Below are positions 12,001 through 20,981 of a stretch of DNA of 64,000 nucleotides, in pieces. The translations under genes were made by a program, and so were the position numbers. The stretch comes from Nemertoderma westbladi (taxonomy: Eukaryota; Xenacoelomorpha; Nemertodermatida; Nemertodermatidae), in assembly GCA_032718475.1 (NCBI GenBank), contig JAUCBJ010005318.1:1-64000 (forward strand). Reading direction: 5' to 3'. Under the pieces are notes generated by a model. That model was not told where the DNA came from and did no database searches. It saw nothing but the letters and a program-made list of their open reading frames with translations. Numbering within the stretch: the first letter of the stretch is position 1; every line of letters begins with the position of its first letter.

Positions 12001-13426
12001 CAGTATAGATGCGTGTAGGCTCCATACCTTGCGCATGAGATACTTCAGACCTAACGGGTTGACACATTGTTACAAGGGGTGGTGGTATACCCCTTTGGGT
12101 ATTTACTAATTTATCGCGCTCTAGCGCGATACTTTGCTGCACTTCTTGCAACTCTAGTTTACTTTCCCTTACCGTGCCCTTAAACTGCTGGACAGTCTCC
12201 TGCATCTGCCCGAGCAGAATATCCATCCCCCGCCGTCTCTCGTCCACCCATTCGACCGCCGAAGCGGGAGTCGCCAACGATGTAGCGGGCGGACGAGGGA
12301 CAACGGGCGACAAATTATGAATATTTCGCTCGGGGTCCAGGACCTGAACTGTCTCCTGGGCAGTTCTACGGGGCACAGGTAGCTTAGTGCTATGTAGAGG
12401 GAATTTAGCGGTAACTTCAGGGAGTACAGGTGTGTCTATCACCGAAGGGGTGATTTCGAGAACAGGCCTAATTGTTTCAGGCTCATCTACTATAGTAGGG
12501 AGTCTTTCGATTTTAATTATTTGGTCTGTAGGTTCTGTACTACCTAAGTTGGTGCTATTTAGTTGCCTTCTAACAGCTGGAGGCAAATCAGGCAATTTTT
12601 GACGGTGGAACGTTCTTTTACGTCTGCTTAGACGAGATCTATTTCCTTTGCCTTCCGTATCGGTGGTATTGCCTTCCTCAGATGATGTATATCCCTGTCT
12701 TTTGGGAGTAGATCGATTCATCATCTGCATATTACTAGCTGTTAACTGTTTGTTTATGCAGTCTTGATTCTCTTGAATGTTTTCCAATTCTAATTGGTTG
12801 GTTTCTTCAGCCGCTCTCCGTTCTGCTTCTACCACTGCCTCCACCACCTTTCTTTCCGCTTCGGCTGCTGCCTTTGCCTCTGCCGCTGCCTCTGCCGCTG
12901 CCGCTGCCGTTTTTCTTTCCGCTTCGGCTGCTGCCTTTGCCTCTGCCGCTGCCTCTGCCACTGCCGCTTTTGCCTCTGCTGCTGCCGTTTTTCTTTCAGC
13001 CTCTGCAGATGCCACTGCTGCTGCTACTGCCGCTGCCTTTCTGTCTTCTATACGTTTTTTCTTTACTTGTTCTTCCCTTTCTCTAGCGATGCGGAGTTGT
13101 TCATCGAATTTAGCTTGGTTCGCCGCTAACCTATCTACATCAATTGCATCCAACACAAGTTTGGCTCCTTCGCTATTAGGGCTAAGTCCCTCTAACCTTC
13201 TCCTCAACTCTGCGTCTCCTACAAAGCGCTGATAGTCTGACAGATAGATGTCAATGGCATCCTTCTTATGTGGTTTCTCTGCCGTCGCTTCACTTTCCAC
13301 TTGGGAAAAAGTAGCGTCGGTTGATTCTCCATGGGTTGAGCGCTCCTCCAACTGAGCTTTCCACTGAGCTGCTCCTTGAACCTGGCGTCTCACTCGTTGA
13401 AACCAAGTCTTCACGGCAACTTGCAA
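6062..13426 (-). CDS. BEL/Pao Gag-Pol polyprotein
   Basis: This open frame of about 2454 codons encodes the proteins for reverse transcription and integration. Approximate order by residue: Ala/Glu/Lys-rich coiled coil 115-215; DUF1759-type Gag 545-660; two CxxC...H-type zinc knuckles near 830-900; A16 aspartic protease with DSGST near 998; reverse transcriptase with YMDD near 1494; A17/RNase H region with GDAS near 1674; integrase H2C2 zinc finger 2060-2095; DDE core with DLFGP near 2127, SDKGTNF near 2185 and WERL near 2237; DUF5641-type C-terminus about 2310-2405. All catalytic motifs look intact. There is no ATG at 13426: the frame stays open to 13567, where it meets the TGA that ends the upstream frame, so this part may be expressed by readthrough. 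Confidence 0.95.
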   Translation of the reverse strand: MQVAVKTWFQRVRRQVQGAAQWKAQLEERSTHGESTDATFSQVESEATAEKPHKKDAIDIYLSDYQRFVGDAELRRRLEGLSPNSEGAKLVLDAIDVDRLAANQAKFDEQLRIAREREEQVKKKRIEDRKAAAVAAAVASAEAERKTAAAEAKAAVAEAAAEAKAAAEAERKTAAAAAEAAAEAKAAAEAERKVVEAVVEAERRAAEETNQLELENIQENQDCINKQLTASNMQMMNRSTPKRQGYTSSEEGNTTDTEGKGNRSRLSRRKRTFHRQKLPDLPPAVRRQLNSTNLGSTEPTDQIIKIERLPTIVDEPETIRPVLEITPSVIDTPVLPEVTAKFPLHSTKLPVPRRTAQETVQVLDPERNIHNLSPVVPRPPATSLATPASAVEWVDERRRGMDILLGQMQETVQQFKGTVRESKLELQEVQQSIALERDKLVNTQRGIPPPLVTMCQPVRSEVSHAQGMEPTRIYTASEVETPIVNPIKGNYRPVDNDIPYRPDHNPRNLYTDNSILNNTMAQESFTRQMARTEARQAVKVGEIVKFNGDEMKWLPFNEYYKDNIQNSVLSNGEKLRFLIECLEGSPKLMALKFIGHPDGLRQVWDTLNIRYGNRNNIAKYLYAKLVAPRKFISSGIIEFSDEIQEICRQLDWLGKSHEYQSSMVIGAVASTLPKGGVGTRWDKKVLYMMEQQRRDPTMADLMSFLDGEVKLQLLKQSREKTPENKVSEKPVSRRKITPVCYTDKGKSQISQGEDSGKDTDRSYYVNKIPKDQVSKFKARTNDRREQVRKTPPTSPKRIQVRKPEEKASVHNVTQNKVSNIKPRCALCDGTHYLNRCDEFLKKSLTERREVMWDKRLCYNCLRQGHQRRTCFSDIRCAKCGAKHHILLHAEFDRNSPNQVSDSELHVQFSDVNDTDQSEMEGFYTDEFSDENESCYMINTAVYRALTYEKDTDNDFTLTTSERQPSWKEPSSNVGIREFPVVQVRVHGPERSYVVNALLDSGSTGTFIDKELAEDIFARQPKFQTKFNMSGIMQVWKSTITADYYVGALSTPQDELGENSIRSVKMVAIKNFATTQADLYDWDEDESIQHLNIPRFQTDYPGVQILIGQNAHEALETLEKRPAQPQPLQTYAVRTRVGWYFTGPSRRTLRERLPQERVCQVSEWEDDTSEGDYSTEGIPYSSDNDDVHQLFDEENTIDLLKENEAWQNQVNLCQLLYPSEREAYNDELNDVIERHNAKIRDEHAIRFFTQEAVEPNSYDKALSVEEERAKQIQETTTCFLKDQGRYEVGLPFRKKEPKFINNRPLAEKRIAQLHRRLTANSSAKAMYQTQLEKFINKGYAERVPEETPVTERTYYLTHHYVPKPGKPHEVRVVFDGSALYMGQSLNSELLPGPNLLQSLLGILLRLRQYSIAFASDIEGMFLQVKVLDRDRDSLRFLWWPEGDLNQKPVEYWMTIQAFGIISSPSNACSVVRTTAEDNREAFSKEVIDNIKRDIYMDDNLKSLPSVEEAIEVAKGTVECLKRGGFRLTKFTSNSREFLESIPAEDRGAKDLDLIKDDLPETKTLGLKWDTERDILFFQLKQRDNPVRTKRICLSILSTYFDPLGFISPVILIARSLVQQMWLENHSWDDPLKGELLKQWMKWEDSLPAIEDFIISHSYFGHVLPTYSYQLHVFGDASDMGIGIVAYLRVETPDGIKVALVTSKALINNKLKVPRAELKAALYATSIGRNVTEQIDYTLEKTVYWTDALLVLEYITNEVCQFSVFVTNRVAIILSRTTMDQWRHCPGTINPADIASRGATPKELVNTPEWLGGPDFLYREEEEWPPHLTTAEIRQAKGAEKVKPKTRASKSKLFKPAVDLSVLFTSGDDALDQKPTATAKEVLEIRDKDWKSGIPDISQGLSPLLQRAIRHYSSWNRLCKAVTYLKRCFHHRYSGTKTNSDDAPSTSARVHVVKDLPKYKISDRFLKEKISYQEHDETNKQMLRFLQCYEDSDKYFLLLRNPQMRLRDRFSSTMIDGLIRVGGRLTNAPLSFDTKFPILIRNLDIQIKMIVDVHSKLYHAGRERVLSEIRTRYYFYKPRKALNQVLRNCIPCRKAFSRPLTQREAELPRERVSFYEPPFTNTSVDLFGPIEVYRARTIVKRWCVIFVCMTCRAIHLDMVNDLSTNSFVLSLRRQIARFGTSNTMRSDKGTNFIGANNEIQAYVKDWNKRQVDDQLRITASSWTFNAADAPWWGGSWERLIRSVKTAFHFIVPCRAYLTDELLRTLMEEIAAYLNERPLMPVSSNPDSLEALTPAHFLLKKPVAMLPRSEITDGDEYCRRTWQLMQLLSRRFADHFEKHYLPTLQLRTKWFAQQENVSAGDMVLIVDPDLPRKRWQTGRIIETYISSDGLVQSVELVVMRRNFKKPGIVFETQQLNRPVGRLCLLERDRELSGNYGRQETLPTTTSLIQPTSRDFPT

Positions 13427-13567
13427 CGACGTGTCTTGTCTTCTTTTAGAAGCCTCCTCAAAGGCGGATAAGATTAGCCTAATTCGCAGAACTCTTTCTC
13501 TAACTTGATAAAGCAGCGATCCCTGCTCTTGAGGTCCTTGAGGTTGTTGAAACAGTTGTTTTTCTAC

Positions 13568-14212
13568 TCACTCCATAGAGCTGAAGAATCCTTGTGCGTA
13601 TCCGGCTGCGGACCTCTTCCATACAGCTGGATCGATGGTTTCCTTGGCTACTCCCATCCGGTGTATGTCTTCCCAGGCAGCTTCTGATAAATCAAACGGG
13701 AGTCCGGGTCCGGGGAAGTTCCATTGTGACTCGACAATAGACTTCAGTTCTTCACTCGTGTATCCCGCATAACTATCTCTAGTTGGTCGTTGACTTCTCG
13801 CCCAATCGATCTGGTGTTCTTCCACCGCGATCAATAACCTAGTGAGTACGGCTGCAGGAAGGATGAGAAGGGGATCCGTATAAACCGCATCCGTCATCTC
13901 TGCTCCGCGCTCGGGTGTCAGCTCTACAGTATCCTCACTACTGGAGCTGCTGGGCCGCTGAGTAATAAGTTCTTGACTCGCGGGTTGTTGCTGTTCCGCT
14001 GCTTCTTGGTCCCGCTTGACCTGAGCTCGGGTGCCTATGATAGACCTACGATGTTGGACTAGCCTAGGTTCTGTTATTACTACGGGAGGGATGACCTTCC
14101 TCACAGTGGGAGGTGAACTGGACTTACGACTAGAGGGTTCTACACCTCTATCCGAGTCGCAGATAGTTACATCTAATAGACTGTCTGACAGGTTCTGCTT
14201 AGTATCAGACAT
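13568..14212 (-). CDS. BEL/Pao N-terminal frame ending at an in-frame TGA
   Basis: This 214-codon frame starts at a true ATG (14212). It is rich in Ser, Pro and Gln over its first 110 residues and has a more ordered C-terminal half with WxxxxxPTRDSYAGYTSEEL. I do not recognise a domain. Its TGA stop (13568-13570) is in the same frame as the long Gag-Pol frame, and the 47 codons between that stop and 13426 contain no further stop. The two frames are therefore one long frame with a single TGA. It could be a separate N-terminal Gag made by termination with occasional readthrough, or one frame broken by a nonsense mutation. Both are inferences. Confidence 0.75.
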   Translation of the reverse strand: MSDTKQNLSDSLLDVTICDSDRGVEPSSRKSSSPPTVRKVIPPVVITEPRLVQHRRSIIGTRAQVKRDQEAAEQQQPASQELITQRPSSSSSEDTVELTPERGAEMTDAVYTDPLLILPAAVLTRLLIAVEEHQIDWARSQRPTRDSYAGYTSEELKSIVESQWNFPGPGLPFDLSEAAWEDIHRMGVAKETIDPAVWKRSAAGYAQGFFSSME

Positions 14213-16413
14213 ATTTATATGTACAGTTGAATGCCTACTGCTATATTACAGTCTAAGCAAGTCTAGTAATTCAGTATCAACTACTAGCCTAGCAATTAAC
14301 TACCGACACTGCTACTCAATGTAGAGTGATATATATATATAATATATTAGAATACCAGTATGCTTATATTATATATAAGTATTATTACAGACTAGGTTTA
14401 TCTCAGAATACCGGTATAATTTTAGCACAAATATATATAAATATATAATAGGCCTATCGGGAATACCGGTATACAGCTTACAGTTTGTAGGATATATAAT
14501 TCTGAAATAGAATTAATTACAAGTACCGGTATAATTTCAGCCTAGATTTATAGAAATAAAGATAATAGGCCTATCGTAAATACCGGTATATCAATTATTT
14601 CGAATAATTGAATTTCTGTTACTTTAGGGTTACTTTGTTACTTTACTTACTTTATTACCGTTATTTGAGCAGTAATCCAACTGATATTGGGACCTAATGG
14701 TTGTATGGTAGGCCTACTATTTATAAATCGTTAGATTTGATTTATAATATATATATACCCGTTTTACTGGGTTTTTCAATGTTGAAATAAATGTTATTAT
14801 TTCTGGGGGTTAATCACTGCACAAAGCGGTACGCTTTCAGTGAAGTGTTACTTATAGGACACTAAAACAAATAATTCTAATTTACCTAAGTTACTTAATA
14901 CTACAAATTACGTACAATTCGGGTTGAGATTACAATCTCTAAATAAACACAAAAATTTACAAAAAAAACACAAAATACGAATTTTTTAGGGTAAATTTAC
15001 AAGAAGTCTACAAACCAGCCTAACAAAGGGTTAGAATCTGGTTATTACAACGGACAGGGTACTACGGTATTTGAAAATAATAAGTAGTAGTAAATACACT
15101 GCGTTGTCTAGATAGGAAAATACCACCGCCTGACGACCTATGGCCGTATCGCTATAGGTTCTACGTTATGTATCACGGAGTGTTCCTACCTAGAAGTTAA
15201 TAGAGCTAATCGAAGGTGCCTATCAACCACTTTACAACACAAATATAATGCCTACAATAATTACTTTCGGAAAGCACTGTACACTAAACCCTAAATTAGG
15301 TACGAGTACTTGTACAACAGATAATCAGTAGTTAAATATACTTGAACAGTTAAAAGAACCACGGCATCTGCTGGAGTGACCGATGCACAAAATCACCAGT
15401 CTTTACCTACGCCAAGCAGCCCGTGTAGTACCGAGGTTAATTTAACTATAGCGGTATGTATAACAAACACAATTACTGTAGGAACAAACTTGGGGAATAT
15501 GAATGTTGCGAATAATCGCATAAACTCTGAATAATAAATATTACGCTACGCGTACAAACTACTCAAACAAAATGCAGACCAAATACTGACAGACTACCAT
15601 CAAGCCTAAACAAACTACGGTATATGCAGACTCCGAAATAGTTAGGTAGTATGCGTTCTAACCCAGTAGTACGACTTATTCTTTAGCTGGGGGTTTACCT
15701 TACAGCGTTCGCTGCCCCTACTTCCTAACCGTACTCAATCGGACAGGTGCTCTACACACACTACAATCCGTTCAGACCTGATAACAGCCAGACAATTATC
15801 CAGCCTACAAATTATCCAAATAAATATTATACGATACCCGTACAGACTTACACAAACAAAGTACAGACTAAACGATGGTAGACTACTCTCAAGCCTAAAT
15901 AAACTACAGGACATGCAGACTCCGGAATGATTAGGTAGTATGCGTTCTAACCCAGTAGTACGACTTATTCTTTAGCTGGGGGTTTACCTTACCGCATTCG
16001 CTGCCCCTACTTCCTAACCGTACTTAACCGGACAGTTGCTCTACACACACTGCAATCCGTTCAGACTTAACAGCAATCAGACAACAGCTCAGCCTACAAA
16101 TTGTCTGTACAATCTGATCAGGTTTACACGCCTTCTGTTCAATACTGGCCTACAAACAAATAAAACTTGACAGAAATAAGTAAAAATCTCAATAAAAAAC
16201 CAGGGCTGCAGTCCCTGATTAATTATTAAGGCCTACCGGTATACAACTATCAAAATCGAATAATACTGCTGTACTTATACGGAAGTACCGGTCCGGGTGG
16301 TTAGGTAGTCAGGCCTACTGGTACCGGTTCTGGCAGTTGGACCTACAAATGTACCGGTTGACCGGTACTTTCAACTTTATTGCTTACTGCAATAAAGAAG
16401 CTATATCCTTTAA
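14213..16413 (-). other. Long 5' leader of the BEL/Pao element
   Basis: There are 2.2 kb between the 5' LTR and the first ATG, AT-rich, with several ACCGGT words and AT dinucleotide runs near 14320-14450. No coding frame is seen. The tandem duplication at 15534-16110 lies here. Confidence 0.6.
15534..16110. repeat. Tandem duplication, about 285-bp unit, in the BEL/Pao leader
   Basis: Blocks at about 15534-15818 and 15821-16110 align end to end. A shared core includes TTAGGTAGTATGCGTTCTAA, then TTTAGCTGGGGGTTTACCTTA, then ACTTCCTAACCGTACT. Similarity is high in the middle and weaker at the edges. The position just inside the 5' LTR is where packaging or dimerisation signals usually lie, but that role is only a guess. 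Confidence 0.75.
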
Positions 16414-17681
16414 TGTTCGCGCTTTCAGACCTTTGGCAGAATTATGAAGAATTAACCGCCAAATTATGATGTCTTCTAGATATTAAATCGCTTTTCTGCC
16501 TACGACAAGTATTTGATTCACTACACTAGTCGAAACCAATCCGTGCGCGATCATTCACCCGCTGGTTATCCCCGGGAGATTGGGTTCGACGGTTTAATCT
16601 TATTGCTATGTAAGCCTAATGTATTATTCGACTGACAGTATTATATAATCTCTGACAATATTATTCACCTTCGGGAAATATTAACAGTTCCTTTAGGACG
16701 TGGCGCTCTATCTATATAAACAGAGTCATGACTTAAACTACTCACAACGATATGGTTTAGTTATAATTAACATATATGGCGCATTCTTTAGGAAATGCTT
16801 CTTTAACAGACTCACTCATACACAATGCTGCACAATACTGCACACTAATCTGCCGATCTTCACTGATTTTAGTCACATATAAAAGGAACACAGGCTGACT
16901 CATGTAGGGTCTATCAAATAACATTAGATTCACTTCAAACCACTTTAACATAAGTCACAATCGTTTATCTGTAACCCTTCTCTCTTACCTTCGGTATATC
17001 AAGAATATTGGGTTTCGGGGTTGTTTCTCGTTATTCCAAATATAATAATTCATCCACAAATATAATGAATAACCGACAGCAAATAGCAGTATAAAACAAC
17101 AACTGAACACTGATTGTTATGAGTTTGCAATGTTTCAGCAGTCAGTATGTATGATTAGTTAGCAAGTCATTAGAAGTGTTAAAGGATATATGTCCTTATA
17201 ATTAAACCTGCTAGTGTTAAGCTAAAAAGCAGAAAAGCACAAAACACTATAAAGCCGTTCTTTCGTGGCTTTGAAAAACTCGTGACTACTAGAATATCAA
17301 ATACACTTATTCCACAAAGCTCCCGTTCAACACAGAGGATGAGCAGTGAGATAGGAAAATTTCAGTTCAGTAGCTCAGGATTGGTTAAAATCCAGGATAA
17401 CTCAAATTCTATTGGCCGATACGGAAAGCTGCAACGTGGCAATATCAGCCGTTAGCCGTCGTTATGGTAGCGACACTGTTTTCAAGAGTAGCGAGCCTTT
17501 TACGTCATGAAATTGCAGATTATGTCCTCTAAAGTACAAATACAGTTCAAATATAGAAGAAATGACTTTTATGTCCTCTAAAACACCAGTACAGCAAGGA
17601 CACGGCCTTTTTATGCCTGGCAAACCAACTACAGAGTACTTTAAGGGAAAATAACCGGTTAATGACGCAAAAGCTTTTACA
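16414..17681 (-). repeat. 5' LTR of the BEL/Pao element
   Basis: This 1268-bp LTR is the partner of 1993-3250. Because the element lies on the minus strand, this right-hand copy is the 5' LTR and should hold the promoter. It is followed directly by the GGTAG target duplication at 17682-17686. Confidence 0.93.
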
Positions 17682-17957
17682 GGTAGAGAACGCCTCGTAA
17701 GATTTTACGGTAATAGATATCGAGTATCGAGTTAGTCTACTTCTCTTTGCGACAATGCCCCAATGCGGAATCTCATGCTGTAAGTCAGGATTGGCACCGC
17801 TATTTCATTCCAGAGGTAGTTAAAGAGTATTTACCTTCAGCCACCGGACTGTCCAGCCATTTCTGTGGAATATACCAATATCAGCAACTGAAGCGATCGT
17901 TCTAATACACTGCGTGATGCTGTCATTCTTTGCACTAAATTTGTAACCAAGTAAATG

Positions 17958-18341
17958 TTAGTGATGGGTGAGCTGGTTAATTATGGTAATTATGAGTTGT
18001 TTATAATTAGGAATGTGCAGTGGTACCTTGCTGTGACTGTTACCTGGAAAGGATACCCATGAAGTTTTGTCAGGCTGGACATCTAGGCTTATGGCGCGTA
18101 GACTTTGAGTGATGATTGCAACGTTATGTTCCGCTTCTGCAGCTGGCCTCGCCATGCAAAGGATAAGGATGACATCCGCATAAGAGACGACGCCCAGCCA
18201 GACGTCACTAAGTTGCCATCCATAACCTTGTTCGTCTAACTTGGAGAAGGTATCTCTTAGGTACAGGTTAAATAGTAAGGGGGAGAGCAGGGATCCCTGT
18301 TTGACTCCTTTAGTGAGGCGGGTACCATCTAGGGTTACACC
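17958..18341 (-). pseudogene. Non-LTR reverse transcriptase fragment
   Basis: The minus strand is open for about 128 codons. It reads GVKQGSLLSPLLFNLYLRD (RT motif B), then VVSYADVILIL where the catalytic Y/FADD is expected, then a segment with SLxAISLDVQPDKT typical of the following RT block. The second catalytic Asp is Val, and the frame is stopped by TGA just upstream, so this is a dead 5'- and 3'-truncated LINE copy. The clade cannot be told from so short a piece. The BEL/Pao insertion lies about 270 bp away on its 3' side and may have cut it. Confidence 0.7.
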
Positions 18342-18593
18342 TGATCATAATTTAAGGAATACAACTGTATATGAAGGTAATACGCCAGTAGGTCAGAGCA
18401 AATGTAAGGATTGATGTAAGGACTATTAAAACGTGCTAAGCACGATAAAGTGGGGCTCTATGACAGAGTAATGTCTGTGTGAATAATTTCTAATTAAGCA
18501 ATGCTTGTTGGTTACTACCTTGCCTTGCTACTACCAAATTTCAGATGAATCTGATGGTTAGTTCTATAATTACTTTTTCGTTTCTGTCAATTC

Positions 18594-18606
18594 GCCCCCT
18601 AGCGGC
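18594..18606 (-). promoter_or_regulatory. CTCF-like core motif
   Basis: GCCCCCTAGCGGC; its reverse complement fits the CTCF core CC(A/G)SYAGRKGGC with few mismatches. Sequence match only. Confidence 0.2.
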
Positions 18607-18699
18607 ATCTGTGTGTAGAATTTCTATACTTTTGATAGACTATAGATATGTACCAAGTTTGGTTCCATTTCATCCATGATTGACTGACTTATTAGCTTT

Positions 18700-18781
18700 C
18701 AAACCAGTCAGCCAGCCAGCCACAAACAAACAAACTAATAATAGCTGCAGGAACCTGAGCAGCAGAGCTCCAGTGATAATA
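18700..18781 (+). repeat. Dispersed repeat, inverted partner at 63906-63987
   Basis: About 82 bp, running from AAACCAGTCAGCC through CTGCAGGAACCTGAGCAG to CTCCAGTGATAATA, recur as a near-perfect reverse complement at the far end of the window. This is a member of an interspersed family, possibly a SINE or MITE end. Confidence 0.8.
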
Positions 18782-20286
18782 GCGTTTCTTATACAGTACT
18801 GTAGGTCCATTTATCACACATCAGGTCAACTCCAATTCGTGGTTGATACCAAAACCGCTAACGTCATGACAAAAATAACATTATTCGTTTCATATACTGT
18901 ATAACACACCATCATACAAAGATAAAGATCTTGTTTAGCATCCCGCCATGGCCAGACCAGGCAGATGCCAATAGCTAACAATGACTGGTCAGCGGAATAG
19001 CCGGACATGAATGACCTGAGGCAACATCTTCGCCCATTAAATGATTACAACTTAATTTGATATTTAATATTTGATATGAATTTAATAACTTAATTGAAGT
19101 TGTTGTGAGGAAATATAGATACCGTAACATGTGCTATGATTCCGGTTAATTGTTTTGGTTAGAATTACAAACCATTGTGACCTGCTCCTTTCCCTTATTA
19201 ATAATTAGCGAGAGACGGTTTCTCGACGGCGAACAAATTTAATACAACCTATAAACCAATGGAGCAACTTATATATGTTTATCAGCGACCAGCACTAAAG
19301 GAACCGAGTGATGGTGTGGTCCAATTAGTACCAGTGAAACATCCAAACGGTCAATTAATAAATACGAGATCATGAATACTTCAACAGTAATGTAGATAAA
19401 CCATAGGAATTAATTATCCAGAAAAAATGAAAGACAAGCCAACTTGTCCATTGTCGAAGGTGATATATGAATGGAGTAGCCATCCCCCCATCAAGGCTAC
19501 ATTGAGTATACAGTATCTCAGTCTGAAATATACCTCGATTTCACAATAATAATTGCACAATGAATACACAGGAGGTGGTTACTAAAGAAAATCTATTAAT
19601 TTATAATTAGAAGGATTTAGGCTGATTGGGTAGGGAATTTGTTTGTATGGTAACGAAATGTAGCATTACATAAAGCAATACAACAGTAAATGGATTAATG
19701 AATTATTTTATAGACTGTTACTAAAAGTTGGCTTTATAATTGTGGTAATTGGTGCGGATAAATAATAACATGAGGAATATAAATAGCCGGGTATTATTAT
19801 TTATACTGTATATGTAACCAGAACTACAATGAATGTAATAGCTCGAATTGGCATGGATTAAAGCAATTAGTCTAGATATCACATATAAACACAACCGTGC
19901 TAAAGGCTCTCCAATATACACAAGTTCATTATTATAAAAGTCCCTTAATAAATTATCGATTTTATTAATTGTAGTTGCTTATGTGTAGAACAATTTAATC
20001 GATAAGTCATTACAAAATTCCAGCTTATTAATTAAAAATATTACCTTTCAGATTTTAATTCTTAGAATATCTTTAGTAAGTTTCTGACATTTTTCGGATA
20101 TAGAAATGTTCCTGTATTTAAATTTGAGAGCAATATGCCCTGCCCAGTCGCCCTAGCGAATTAATTATATTCAGCGCCATACCAAAGATAATAACATTTA
20201 TAGGTCTGTATAATATTTAAATAAGTAATATAGCAACCGTAAGGTAGCTTACCAATCTATAGCAAATCAATCGGAAAGATACAGGA
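18782..20286. other. Intergenic, nothing identified
   Basis: AT-rich sequence with only short frames. No repeats with partners in the window and no gene were seen. Confidence 0.45.
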
Positions 20287-20358
20287 GCCTCCATGGTGTA
20301 GTGGTTAGCATACCTGAACGTTTATCAGGAGCCGCGGATTCGATCCCCGCTGGTGGCG
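20287..20358 (+). tRNA. tRNA-like gene or tRNA-derived sequence
   Basis: The 72 nt fold as a cloverleaf. The acceptor arm GCCTCCA/TGGTGGC has one T-T mismatch. The D-arm is GTGT..GCAT with box A TGGTGTAGTGGTTAGC. The anticodon stem CCTGA/TCAGG has loop ACGTTTA. The T-arm GCGGA/CCCGC has one mismatch and box B GATTCGATCC. The loop gives anticodon GTT (Asn), but position 33 is C rather than the normal U, and the body looks more like Glu/Asp/His tRNAs. A tRNA pseudogene or SINE head is as likely as a working gene. No T-run terminator follows closely. Confidence 0.45.
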
Positions 20359-20981
20359 AATTCATTTCTTCTGCTACATTTGCTATAGAGTTGGATCATC
20401 CTAAGTCCTGTTTAAATTACTTAATAATATTTAAATAAGTCACAACAAAATTAATGACAATTTCACCGAAATTAATCATTCCAGCAAACATCAACCAAGT
20501 ACGGCGCCAATTTCAGAAGTGAACATTTTCAGGTAGTTGGTAGTTATTTCATTGAAAATTACGGAAATGTTATGGAAAAATGGCACCATTTAAAAACCGT
20601 AGCCAATGGGGGTTTATTTAATGACCTACAGAATGACTTACTACTGCAATTCAAGTACCGGTAAGTCACCCAGAACAACACGCATGTCGTTGTCACCTTA
20701 AATGCACAAAATTCACTAACTTAATGTCGTGATCGTATTAGACCCCAACGACCGAATGCCCACCCACTAAACCATGTGCTTTATGGTTGCCTGGTTTATA
20801 AACTCTTTTCACCAGGAATACCATTAGCTAGAAATATTAACATAGCACTGTGCGCCACTCTGCCGAAATTGAAAAAGCATAATTTACAAAAAAAAATTAA
20901 ATTAAAATTGAAAAAAAAATTATAGAATTTTTCTTGATTGCGTAATTTTGGTGTAGTTATATTTACATAAAATCCTATTAG
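20359..20981. other. Upstream region of the RBBP9-like gene
   Basis: AT-rich with poly-A runs at 20889-20925. No TATA or other promoter element is convincing. Confidence 0.4.

Larger units (their letters stand above)
1993..17681 (-). mobile_element. Complete BEL/Pao LTR retrotransposon, 15.7 kb
   Basis: The element has two near-identical LTRs in TG...CA form, a 5-bp GGTAG target duplication on both sides, a purine tract next to the 3' LTR, and one very long minus-strand Gag-Pol frame. Domain order is Gag (DUF1759-like), zinc knuckles, A16-type aspartic protease, reverse transcriptase, A17/RNase H, then integrase. Integrase after RT with these families is diagnostic of BEL/Pao. It is much longer than typical BEL/Pao elements (roughly 5-10 kb), because it has a 2.2-kb leader and a 2.8-kb trailer with no coding frame I can identify. 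I saw no envelope-like frame and no clear tRNA primer site next to the 5' LTR. Near-identical LTRs mean a recent insertion. Confidence 0.95.

Noticed and set aside
12777-13232. Plus-strand open frames across the Gag coiled coil
   Set aside because: They are the reverse reading of Ala/Glu-rich codons of the Gag-Pol frame.
16380-16413. tRNA primer binding site next to the 5' LTR
   Set aside because: The bases inside the 5' LTR edge do not begin TGG or match a tRNA 3' end that I can identify.
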